Shown here: positions 1 through 9,734 of the stretch, piece by piece
How positions within the stretch are numbered: the stretch's first letter is position 1
How the letters are laid out: every line of letters begins with the position of its first letter
Source of the DNA: Chalciporus piperatus
Lineage: Eukaryota; Basidiomycota; Agaricomycetes; Boletales; Boletaceae
Direction: 5' to 3'
Length of the DNA stretch: 64,000 bases
Assembly: GCA_038093975.1 (NCBI GenBank)
Contig: JBBPTG010000003.1
Coordinates: 806,001-870,000 of the forward strand
The notes under the pieces: generated by a model
The model's input: only the letters and a program-made list of their open reading frames with translations
Database searches by the model: none
Told to the model about the DNA's origin: nothing
Made by a program: the position numbers and the translations under genes

Positions 1-1579
1 AGACTATATCCAATTGAGCGGATGCGAAGATTTGGCTGCCGCAGAACACAAACCTTGATGAGCAACAGCAGCTTTCTCTCTTCCACATTGCATTGTGCAT
101 CCGTGAGAGCAAGGTCGAACGTCCTGAATGCTTCTTGGTATTCCTTTAGGCCGATGAGGGTTATGCTCTTTGCGATGAGGCCCACGACCGATAGCTGAAT
201 ATCAAGGGACTGTAGGAACATCCATGAGCGTGAACACATGTACAGAGAAGTGGTAGTTCGAAGTACCCTCTTAACATCATCCTGTGCTGCGTGCCATTGC
301 TGCATGCGTGTGCGCACAAGGGCACGGTGAGCGAAGGCGATATGAGTTGGGGATGGTGAGCTTGTTGTGAGTTCTTGCGTCAATACTGCTTCTGCTCTCG
401 TGAGGTCATTAAGTATCCACGGCGTGAATGATGTATGGCTGATGCGCAAGAGTGGCAGTTGGTGACCATGAGTGAGCTACGGAGGCAAGCAATTGTCAGG
501 CGAGAATTGAAAACGATCAGCAAGCTACATACAACGCCGGGCGACAATGTCAGGTCCCGTTTTTCTTGCTGGTGCGAGTTCTCCCCTAGGCTTTGTATGT
601 CGGTGGAACTCTGCCGTGAATTTTCCCGTGACGGAATACTTGTCCCGACAAAGTAAGGCAGTGGAATGATTTCCTCGAGGGTCCAAATGACAATTTTTTT
701 CCAGAGGTGGACTGCGAGAGACAGACCGTCAGGTGAGAGCGAAAAAATGGGCCCTGATCGCGGCAGCTCCAAGACTGGACCGATTTGAGTGAACGTCAAT
801 TCATCCCAAAACACAATGGAGTCTCTTGTGCTGGATACTAGGAATCCTTGTCTTGCTACTGCAATTTGCGTAGACTCGTTGCCAACGACATCGCCGTGAG
901 CCCGCCATTGGGCGAGCACAGACCCGGTGTCTGCGTCAAAGCAAGTGATTATTCCATCTTTTCCGGCGAAGAGTTTTTGGCCATCTCTCGACCAGGCGAT
1001 GCTCGGGACCACCCAGTAGGGCGTGGGGATCTTGCCTTCGATCTTCCTGAGCAGTGTCCCGTCGACGCTGTCAAAGACCCGAATCACTCCCACACTAGTG
1101 GTGGCGATGCGAGTACCATCCGGCGAGAACTTGACATTCTGCACCGCATACTGGTGTTCCATTGTCAGGAGTCGCCGACCTGTCTTGATATCCCAAAGAC
1201 AGGCCGTTTTGTCATGCGATCCTGCCGCAAGGGTGGTGGAATCAGGTGAGACATCGACTGCGCACACCCCTTTGCTGCCATGTTCCATCTCGGTAACCTT
1301 CTCGTGTGTCTCTGCATCCCACACCATCACCAGACCAAGGTACGTGCCAGTGACAATCCATTCGCCATCGTTCGATACCGCGATGCACCGGCCTCCCTGC
1401 TGTATATCCGCACCAACTTGACTGCCGTCGCTTGTTCGCCATCGTCCAAAAGTTGTACCTGGATCGTCATTTTCAGTGGTCAATATTAGTATATGTGCAG
1501 AATCCGGGAAGAAGTAAAGTGTCTCTACGAGCTCCTGACATTGTATTTCAACATTGTCGGCTTCTTGCATGGTCAGCAC
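1..1579 (-). CDS. WD40-repeat protein with helical-repeat tail (partial, runs off left edge)
   Basis: Exon 1 reads from 1579 down to 533 and exon 2 from 476 to beyond position 1. The 56-bp intron (532-477) has GTATGT and CCGTAG ends. Splicing joins a beta-propeller to a helical tail that is out of frame with it in the unspliced DNA. WD-type blades are visible as repeats of the form DVSPDSTTLAAGSHDKTACLWD, GTRIATTSVGVIRVFD and GIITCFDADTG, so at least six blades are present. After the intron the frame reads LPLLRISHTSFTPW, then an LTRAEAVLTQEL helix and a further pair of helices (LVRTRMQQWHAAQDDVKR; KEYQEAFRTFDLAL), which look like TPR units. This combination is known from WD40 proteins of agaricomycetes, often large NACHT-type incompatibility-like proteins. 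No NACHT is visible here. The first ATG at 1579 is taken as the start, but an upstream exon is possible. Function: protein-protein scaffold, partner unknown. Confidence 0.75.
477..532 (-). other. spliceosomal intron of the WD40 gene
   Basis: Donor GTATGT at 532 and acceptor TAG at 477. Removing it restores one frame between the propeller and the helical repeats. Confidence 0.7.
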
Positions 1580-2429
1580 TGCAATTCAACCCAATGGGAC
1601 TGGCCAACCACACCCACCAGTCATCATCGACGTCGTGCTCACCAATCTCGCATACGGATAGGATTCGCAAAGGGAAGGTAGGCGAGTCTGGCTTTTTCGT
1701 TGTACGCTGTCCTTGTCTTGTTCTAGAATTGATATGGATCAATTCACACGAGGTCAGTCCCCTCGTGTTTCCGGCGCTTGCAGATGGATTCATGATCATT
1801 TGATTACAGGCATCGATGGCCAAGTACCGAATGGCGGACGTCAACTTAGTAGCCCTGTCCTTCGGCAAGTTTCTTAACCACCGAGCCAGTGGCTCTGAAT
1901 CGGATGTGATGATTAATTATCTAGCGTGCCACGATTTCCTGCAACGCCGTCATCGTCGACTACTGATCGTTGCCAATTTTTCACCATTTCCTCCAAGCTC
2001 GTATCGACGTACTGAGAGCTTGCTCACGCACGAGACGTACATGATGCGAAAGCTTGCACCAAGTTAGCAACACGCTCAAGACTGGCGCGGTATGAACCAG
2101 TCCCGCGAAGGCTGTATTTATCTACAGGTACATTCTGTGTTACCTGTCCGAGTGTGGTAAGTGTGTCGAACGAATGTCGGTAAATAACCCTCTCGAGGAC
2201 ATACCATCAAATACGGCTTCTTGCTCGCACCCTGAGCTTAGACATCACTTCCGATTCTCCCTTCCCTTCACTGCCCATCAAGTTCTCTGTTGGGCATCTA
2301 TGCACCAGGTAAAATCTTTCAGACTTGCGAGTTTGCCAAGCCTGTCACTCTCCATTTGGTCGACTGGAGGCGGGTAACGATCGATGAGATCTGGTCCTGT
2401 ATTCACTTCCGTGAGCCATAGAATCAACC
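1580..2429. other. no gene recognised
   Basis: Presumably the upstream region of the WD40 gene. Short open frames on both strands have no recognisable motif, and no repeat or RNA gene is apparent. Confidence 0.4.
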
Positions 2430-3725
2430 AGTCCACATCCTGTACGAGCGTCAAGGCAGTGTAAAATGTAAAATATATCGTCGACCAGTGTGGTCGGAAG
2501 ACTTGAAAAGACTATGTCAGGTTTACTGACTATGGTAACCTGAACGGCAGCGTCTTGACCGAGTTCAAAAGTGGCGATAGAGGTGTGCCCATTGTCTCCA
2601 AGCCAAACCATGAGAACCATGGCAGTTTGCGTGATGCTCCCTATCGACACGCGTATCATCACCGTGTATGGGCGACGTTCCATTGTCGCTCCGCCGGCCA
2701 ACAAGGGCAAGGTCCATATCCTACGTGGAGTATTACTGAATGCACTCGCGGTGGTATCAGGGAGATCCACTTACCCTTTAGTCCCATTCCGCAAGTAGTC
2801 GAAACTGTACTCAGCTGCTGTCATCGCCTGTTGGTTACCCCACAACATACTTGTCCACTTCAGACTACCGTCATCATCGCTGACTTCGCCTGAGTAGATG
2901 GTAGGGGTCCTTCCAACACAACGTCCATGTGGACCTCGCCGGTCTCGTCCTCCTCAATGTACATCAGGTAGCAGGAATCAGATCCTCCCTTGAAATACTG
3001 TGGGACCTTGACGCGAAGCAAGAATAAGAATTGGTTAAGTTTCCTTGTGACGGTCAAGTCGTCAATTCTGATAGGGGGGTGAGAATGAGGGAAATATTTG
3101 AGCCTTTTCGAGCAGCGAGCGAGGTTTCGTTCAATCTTCGATTCGACACTCCCAGAGACGTCGAGCGCCGCCTTCGGGCCCTCAAACGACTTGTTCCTCG
3201 AGAGTCATCCGGACGATGACATTTCATCCCATACTGCCTCCTCGCTAACACAGAGGCGTCCTTTATTGAAGCGCGCCTTGTACGACAACGCCCAGGATCG
3301 TTCCTGGGTATTTGACTCTGAGTCATGAAGGTACGAGGAAGAGCCCAAGACTTTTTGACGAGGCCGCCGAGGACCTCGACGGAAAGTTCGGCACCGATGT
3401 CGACGGTAGCAAACTTGTTCTGGAAAGTATTGTCCATGCTAAGGGAGATGTCGCCGAAGCGTCTTCGCCGTTGCGCTTGCGATCTTGTCCTGAGGATACA
3501 GTTAGGCACCCAAAAAATGGCGCTGAGCGTCATACAGTTCACCGAGCTGGACGGCTTGACTTCTGAAAGGCAGGCGGTGAGTCTGGCGAAGACTCAGCAC
3601 GCAGTTTGATAGGGAGAGATGAGAGACGATTTGGATAGCTTGGCGTCGACATATTGAGCTCGAGCTCGGGGATTGCTGTTGTCTCAAGTCGTCTGGTTCG
3701 AGACTATCCGACATGTTATGTAGAA
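2430..3725 (-). pseudogene. decayed or multi-exon gene of unknown function
   Basis: Coherent protein-like sequence runs down the minus strand but changes frame several times. A possible start is at about 3660 (MSTPSYPNRLSSLPIKLR), followed by stretches containing FQNKFATVDIGAELSVEV, then SYKARFNKGRLCVSEEAVWDE, an in-frame TGA (perhaps CGA in the ancestor) at about 3220, and an open run from about 3210 to 2900 containing KVPQYFKGGSDSCYLMYIEE. A one-base frame change near 2910 leads into SGEVSDDDGSLKWTSM and YSFDYLRNGTKG. A GTAAGT donor near 2775 and a CAG acceptor near 2740 give an in-frame continuation, NTPRRIWTLPLLAGG to about 2530. I do not recognise the family. The good splice junction argues for a real gene; the stop and two unexplained frame changes argue for decay. 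Confidence 0.4.
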
Positions 3726-3831
3726 ACTGGCAGCGAAAGCTCTCCTCAATTCTAAATTTCTGAACAAATGTAAATGGTAACAGCACAGCATTCCACCAAG
3801 CTGCATTCTCCGTGAGCAAGGTTCTAAACAT

Positions 3832-5257
3832 AGGATATGAAGAAGCCCTTACGCACCTTCAAGTCTCCGAGTGGATTGTAACGCTGCAGAGTGGTCCAAA
3901 AAGGATGCGTCTGATAAGAACGGCTCGCAATTGTGAGCGCTCTGCAATGCGGGTCAACACTCCATGTCAACTAATCGAAGCATGCACTTTCCAATAGATC
4001 CTGAAGCGGTGGGCGGCCTGGTCTAACCTTGCTCAAGGCAAATGAGCAATGGACGTTCTACATCGAATGCGGGGGATTTCGAAAGCTTGGAAAGTGATGA
4101 GAATTAGTGCACGTAGGATATCCAACTAGCACAGTACCTTCTCCGTATGCATTACTGGTGAATCATGGTTCAAACCAAGGTGGAAAACTGAGACGAGGAT
4201 GGCGAGCTAAATTTATGAATATCAGATCACGAGGCTGAGAGATCATGTTTCTCTCTCTCGGGTGCTGAGCACTAGTACTGAACTCCTAAGTATCACCGCT
4301 CGAAAACGCATCATGGCTCCGATGACGTGATTGGAGTGGAAATGCGAATGAGAACGAAACGAACGAGAACGTTTCTAATCCTCGAGCCCGCCGAGGTATC
4401 GCATGTTCAATTCCACCCTGGGAGTACGAGCAACGACCCAGACGGGAGTCAGCCGCGCCGCATGACACCATCCAGAGACCCAGTCACCGCCGTGTGGGCA
4501 TGATCGTCACTCTCACAGTCTGTGTGCTCGTCGTCGTACCATCTGATGACAACGTCTTCTCACCCGTTATTTGTCAGTGGTGCGCCGCATGGGGTGGATA
4601 ACACCTCACTCTGAGTGCGAAGCCGTTCGATGTGTCGGCACGACCACTCAATCGTCGAGGAGCCCGTCGAGGAGTACTGACGGGCCTTCCTGATAGTTCT
4701 ACGAGTGGTATGTCCGTTCCATTCGCCTTTGTGGGTGGTGGTACGATGGGTGTGTTGAACAGCAACGTGATGGTAGAAAGCAAAGTCATCTCGCACTCTC
4801 AGAACGTTGTCCTCGTGTTTTTGTCTACTGTATGATGTACCCACGTCAACATTGCGATGACGTCACCAAGGTCTACTAGGTGTAAAGTCCGAGTATTGTA
4901 TCTACCATCCGTGTTAATTAGGAAACATAAGCATAAATAGTTAAAATATCCTCCGAGTGTTCTACTCGTTAAAATCTAGTTCTCGGATTCAATCCCATAA
5001 TGAGATCGTCCGAGTCACCCACCAATTTTTTGTCTAAAAATATCACTCGAACCTCCCATCATCACTGAGGGTGAATGAAGCCCGTTTCGTGGGTGAACGG
5101 GCAAGGAATCGCTGGGTAACCGAGCTGGGTGAAGGGGTCTGTTTGATCAGAAACGCGGAAGCGCATCAAGATCCGCGACGCCCGTTTCTGCCCGGCCCTC
5201 CCAGCATGTGGACACGCTTGACGCGGTCGCACGGATAACCAACTCACTGAGTACCCA
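3832..5257. other. no gene recognised
   Basis: Short open frames on both strands, none with codon structure or motifs I trust. AT-rich around 4900-5050. Confidence 0.4.
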
Positions 5258-6057
5258 TCAACGCTTTGTCCCTGCGACTAGGATACCGAAGACGATCCCC
5301 ACGAGCGATCCGAGGACGAAAGCGACTGCTGTGATGGAGTTCCGTGCGACGGGGAAGTATCCGCGGACGAGCGCAGATTGTGTCGTGAAGTATCGAACTA
5401 GGCCTGATTAGAAAGAGCTTGGTCAAAGATCGAGGTGGATACTATGGGGAAGTATACTTGCCCAGAACGAGTATCCCAAGCCCAAATAGAACAACCGTAG
5501 CACCTAGGGGCTTCGCCCAGTCGCCGAGATTAATCCCTCCTTGCTGAGGCGAGGAAGCACTCGAAGCACTCAGCGTGAATAGTTGTACGAGAGCTGCGCC
5601 ATTATTCGTCAGTATAGTTGAAACAAGTAGGGAATGAACACGCACCGACACCAGCACTCGCACATGCGAGACTCGTCCGAACATATGCAAGGTACGTTCT
5701 CTCAGACGCCAAATGATCACGGGCAACATTACCCTTGTTTTCGAGTACGAGACTCAACTTCAGCGGTGTAATGGCCTCTCTCATCCATTGCCCAAAGTCG
5801 TGCTGCTCACTGACAGGCTCTTTTTCGCGCGACAATCGGAGACTGGGAGCGACAGAGCCATGGAGCGTTCCCGACGGTAGGTGCATAGGGAACAGACTTG
5901 AATCAGGTCCATGTATTGAGCTGACCTCGCTGTGCGGCTCGCTAAGGGGCTCGAGGTGAGGTATTTGTCCGGGACTGGTACAGCGCTCGATGTCGGCCAT
6001 GTCCGTGGAGGAGGATTGCGTTCGTCTACGTTGGTTCAAAATTGCCTCAGCCTCCAT
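5258..6057 (-). CDS. DUF202-domain membrane protein
   Basis: Three exons: 6057-5646, 5593-5462 and 5403-5258. Intron 1 (5645-5594) is GT-AG; intron 2 (5461-5404) begins GCAAGT and ends CAG. The N-terminal third is polar and serine-rich, probably cytosolic. The DUF202 signature follows: NKGNVARDHLASERTYLAYVRTSLA, then a hydrophobic segment over the first splice junction, a second segment at GATVVLFGLGILVLG, the loop VRYFTTQSALVRGYFPVAR, and a third segment at AFVLGSLVGIVFGILVAG ending at TGA 5258. DUF202 proteins are small three-span membrane proteins (bacterial YidH, the membrane part of the fungal vacuolar transporter chaperone complex). Stand-alone members like this have no firmly assigned role. 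An in-frame ATG at 6108 would add 17 residues; 6057 is preferred because it begins a clean acidic N-terminus. Confidence 0.8.
5404..5461 (-). other. GC-AG intron in the DUF202 gene
   Basis: The only junction giving the conserved text LVLG-LVRYFTTQSALVRG is a donor G/GCAAGT at 5461 with acceptor AATCAG at 5404. The nearby GTATAC donor leaves the wrong frame with either acceptor. Confidence 0.65.
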
Positions 6058-6108
6058 TATATATGGGAGTTTAACGTTTAACCCTGGCAGAGTACGCGGA
6101 TTGATCAC

Positions 6109-7196
6109 TCGGATATGTCGGCCGCGAGAACAAAAATGGGAACAAGAAAAACTCGGAAATGGAGGTCGTGCATTGTTATGTAAACCACCGATCCTGGGTT
6201 GGATTAGTTGAAAACCGTTCCGCCTAGATCCGTGAGTCTCAGAGACGAAAATATCTGAATTCTGCTTCTGAAGAGTTTTCAGTTACGCTCATGGGGCGTT
6301 TGTGCGGTCCTTGGACACCTTGGCTCGTAAGAATTCCGAATTGCTGCGCGTTATTTGACCCGCCTTTTCCACAGAAAATTTCTCTCGTTCAAACTCGACG
6401 TACTTATCACCGAGGCCGCGTGCACCGTGCACGTTTACCTGTACGTTTACGCTTGGCCGGCGCGTCGTTCAACTCCCTTTCCAAAAGAGAGTTTCCGCTG
6501 CCTCGGTTTAACCTGTGGAGCCATGGTTTATAAGTTACAAGTCAACCGACGTGTCAACGCGCTCGAGCAGTTTTCGCAGGTCTTCAGCTTCATTTATTCA
6601 CATGCAGCTGGCACACGACAAAAACAAGCTCGACCACGATGATTTAATATGATGGACAGTCTCCGAGTCTCCGACGCTTTCCGCATTCGTTGTTCGATCC
6701 CGCTTGCCAAGATCTAGTTCCGCTGATCATCTAGAATGTACGTGAAATGCAACATGTTTCCGTGGGCATGAGCCTCGTTGGATGCGCACGTTGACGACTC
6801 GCGACGAGGACGATTCTCCAAGCGTGCGGATAGGTTTGCGGGCAACGACCCGCGCAGCCGGCAAATCCTGGACTATTGTCGGTAATATACAGTACAGGAT
6901 TGGTCACAACCACTCATGGATTCAAGCCTCCATTCTTTGCTGCACTCCCACCGCTGTAAACGCAGGGCGGGCTATGACCCAAGTAGTAAGTATGGGAACG
7001 AGAATTGCCGATTTGGAGTCGTAACGAGCTGTACGTGGATCTTTTACGGCGTCCGTTACTCATGCCGTCCAACTCACGCAAGCCTTTTTCGCTCTAATTG
7101 CAGTCCTTTGATCGTGAAATCGGACATCAATTTGCGAGCAGTGCATGTATGTACTTTATCCAAGGGGCGTCCATAACTCTAAAACATGAAATCGAC
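6109..7196. other. no gene recognised
   Basis: Includes the likely promoter of the DUF202 gene. Open frames here are short and uninformative on both strands. Confidence 0.4.
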
Positions 7197-7198
7197 TA

Positions 7199-7917
7199 CA
7201 GTCGACTCCCTCATAACCCATGCCAGGTATAACCCATACTCCCTTGTAACCCATACATTTTTGGATTTCCCGAGTTGGTTTGCAGGGATTTTGGGATCAT
7301 ATCCAATACCCCATACCCCATAGGTTTTGTGGGCAGGTATGGGTTATGGTAAGGGGTGGATAATGCCGAGGCTGTCCAAAATAGGAAATTATTGTTATTT
7401 TGTACGAAAATGTTTTCTTCCCGTTGGCTTCGATGAACATCACGGAACTTCTGAACCCAGCGGACGAGACACACAACATGGTTGGGGCGACGGACGAGGA
7501 TATTTTCGAGTCCGTGATGGATGCAAAGAAGTTGAGGGAGATGAATAGAGGTGATGATGATGATATTGATGTGTCCACACCGGATCCCACACGTCGCGAA
7601 GTGGGCAGCAATAATTTTGTGGAAATATGTCGGGGCATTTGACGACTTGTTCGCCCGCAAACTAGAGGTTATTACCTTGTGTTGGGGTCATTTGGATAGC
7701 AGACTTGGGCGGTCGAGATGCAGGATACCAAATTTACTGATTATTTTACTTAGCTTCATAAACCTACTATATCAATACTATGAAGCTTAATATGAAAGGG
7801 AGAAAAATTTTACGAGTTCGAAGCGGTGGATAGGGGTCGTTTGCACAACCCATACTCCCTAGTAACCCATACCTTTGAGGCTATCCCGACAGGTATGGGT
7901 TATGAGGGAGTCGACTG
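7199..7917. mobile_element. pogo-type TIR transposon relic, internally deleted
   Basis: A perfect inverted repeat of 23 bp beginning CAGTCGACTCCCTCATAACC bounds the element, with TA on both outer sides (7197-7198 and 7918-7919), as expected for Tc1/mariner/pogo target duplications. Inside the TIRs a second motif, AACCCATACTCCCT followed by GTAACCCATAC, occurs at about 7229 and 7849 in the same orientation, so it is a subterminal direct repeat. The 719-bp length is far below a full element, and only a transposase tail remains. It cannot move by itself but could be a substrate for a related transposase. Confidence 0.8.
7400..7711 (+). pseudogene. C-terminal remnant of a pogo/Tigger-like DDE transposase
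   Basis: The frame from about 7403 reads NITELLNPADETHN, then GATDEDIFESVMDAKK, an acidic run GDDDDIDV and PDPTRRE, the usual order in the tail behind the DDE domain of fungal pogo-like transposases. After a one-base frame change near 7625 the text KYVGAFDDLFARKLEVI continues the same tail in the next frame. The DNA-binding and catalytic domains (DDE/D residues) are absent. The frame change and truncation make it non-functional. Confidence 0.65.
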
Positions 7918-8208
7918 TACCCCAAAGTGCTGGCCGTGACTTGACCCACCACAACTACTCACACGTGATATATACGCTAACTATTTATGGCAAGGCCACA
8001 CGTAGGGTATGAGGACTACTACTCGATGAAGATGCATCTACGATAAAGAAACTAGGTGATGAAGGGTTAGAGCACAGAGAAAACATTAGGTATGTATAGT
8101 ATTTCGGGTATATTACCAATTAGAAAAATATAAACACTGCAACGAAGTTCGTTCACAGCTAAATATCAGTCAGAGCGAGTGCGCTTCATCTGCGTAGCAA
8201 CACGTGTC

Positions 8209-9119
8209 TCAGCCTTCCGTTTCAGGGGCACGGGCTTGTTCAGGTTGTGCGGAAACATAAGGGAGAGTCACTGTTGCTGCGGAGGGTTCAAGAGTCGCAC
8301 CCTTGGCAATGAATGCAATTTCTTCACTGCCTATGGACAGCACAGTGGCAAGGGTATTGGGAAGGTTGTGAGGCTGATTGAGAGTGGTGTCCCAGTGCTG
8401 TGGATGGACATGCTGAATATGGTCGAACATCGCGTACTTCCAGAAAATCGGGTGAGTGCGAGTCGAGATGGTGGGACAAAGGACACAGAAAACAGAAAAC
8501 AGGGACATTTGTTGACGGCTGACGAGAACTGGGTTTGAGAGCGGACTGACACCGGAAAGGATGGAAACGTGGGCAAGATGACTTGACGGAGATCGTTCCC
8601 GATCAGTTTTGTTCCATGGATACCGGAGAGCAGCTGTCACGGCCACAAAATCCGCACACTGTGTTGACATTAATCTATAGTTAATCCGAGTGTCAGTTCC
8701 ATTGCAGCAAGAGACAAAATGAGCTAGGAGGTTGAGGGAATGTTCGGGGATACAAGCCATTACTGGGAAAGCGGTGGTCGCGGTAATGCAGTTGGCGTAG
8801 AGAGGTTGGATCGTCGGAGGAGGTGCGCTGGTGATATGGGCTCGAAACTGGGCCACGGCAGCTGGTGGAGGCAGCGAGCACTTCGAGCTGAGCCGATGAT
8901 TTCTCCATTTCAACTGTTTGTGAGTTTCTTGCAACTCGCTTCTGACAATCTTTCGAGAGCTGGTGACGTGCTAGATGGTAAGCAGACGTCGATTTCAGCT
9001 CCTTTCCGCAGAGCTGACAGTTGACACTAGGGGTCATGAAAGCGCTGGCATGGTTTTCCTTGTCGACGGATAAGGATGAACCTGGGACGTGTTGTGCGGG
9101 CATGCCGAGGATTGTTCTT
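8209..9119 (-). pseudogene. zinc-finger-like gene fragment
   Basis: Reading leftwards from the poly-A of the LINE there is a Cys/His cluster, CQLCGKELKSTSAYHLARHQ followed by SKDC (about 9020-8940). A second cluster, VCGFCGRDSC, appears in another frame near 8640, then cysteines FCVLCP and the text FWKYAMFDHIQHVHPQHW near 8440, followed by NLPNTLATVLSIGSEEI. The motif order (paired cysteines, then KY-x-MxxHIxxxHP) is one I associate with agaricomycete zinc-finger proteins, but no member is characterised to my knowledge. The pieces lie in different frames, so either introns are present or the copy is broken. No complete open frame can be proposed. Confidence 0.4.
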
Positions 9120-9134
9120 GAATGCCCTGCTTGA

Positions 9135-9159
9135 TTTTTTTTTTTTTTTTTTTTTTTTT
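9135..9159 (-). other. LINE poly-A tail
   Basis: Uninterrupted run of 25 T on the plus strand, that is A on the element's strand, marking its 3' end. Confidence 0.85.
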
Positions 9160-9223
9160 GGATCCATTTTTGTCTAGTTGGGGTACATGTAACCCTATGT
9201 AAGACAGTACTAGCTAGAAGCGA

Positions 9224-9241
9224 GGGGGCACCTGTGCCCCC
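9224..9241 (-). other. stem-loop in LINE 3' UTR
   Basis: Perfect 8-bp inverted repeat GGGGGCAC / GTGCCCCC with a 2-base loop, about 65 bases before the poly-A. Candidate 3'-end structure for recognition by the LINE reverse transcriptase. Confidence 0.5.
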
Positions 9242-9734
9242 GCCGTATCCCCGATCATGCGAATGCCCTCGAAGGCAGGTCATAGACCCCCCTCGAGTCC
9301 CACCGTTCCTGCCGGCGGTTTTAGACGCACTGATCCTCTAATCAACGGTGCTCCTTTTCGGAAGGCTGCGAGTGATGTGAGTTGGCTGGCGTTGAGGTCG
9401 TAGTGAGTCAAGTACCCGACCGCCGAAGCGGAAGTGTACGAAAAGGAGTGGGGGATAGGTAACTGTTAAGCTAGGAGTGGGTGGATAACCAGAGAGGGTT
9501 GCTCGTGTTTTCGCGCTATAGCTATTTGGGCGTGCTAGTGTGGGTGCTGGGTCTGGTAGGTCACTCCTGACCTGCGTTGCCGGATGGTCCCCTGGACGCT
9601 GCTCGTCCGATCCTAGTCGTCGGCGGGTGATTATATAGTTGTATTAGAGTGTGTAGAGATGGAGATAGGGTAGGGGGAATGATTGGTTAGGATGGGGTTT
9701 TGTGGGTGAGACTATGGTATGGTATTAGCATGTG

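Noticed and set aside
1548..1868. 106-codon minus-strand ORF upstream of the WD40 gene as its N-terminus
   Set aside because: Overlaps the WD40 start in another frame and gives no propeller or known N-terminal motif.
8740..9024. Plus-strand ORF opposite the zinc-finger relic
   Set aside because: No motif; the minus strand carries the recognisable Cys/His text.
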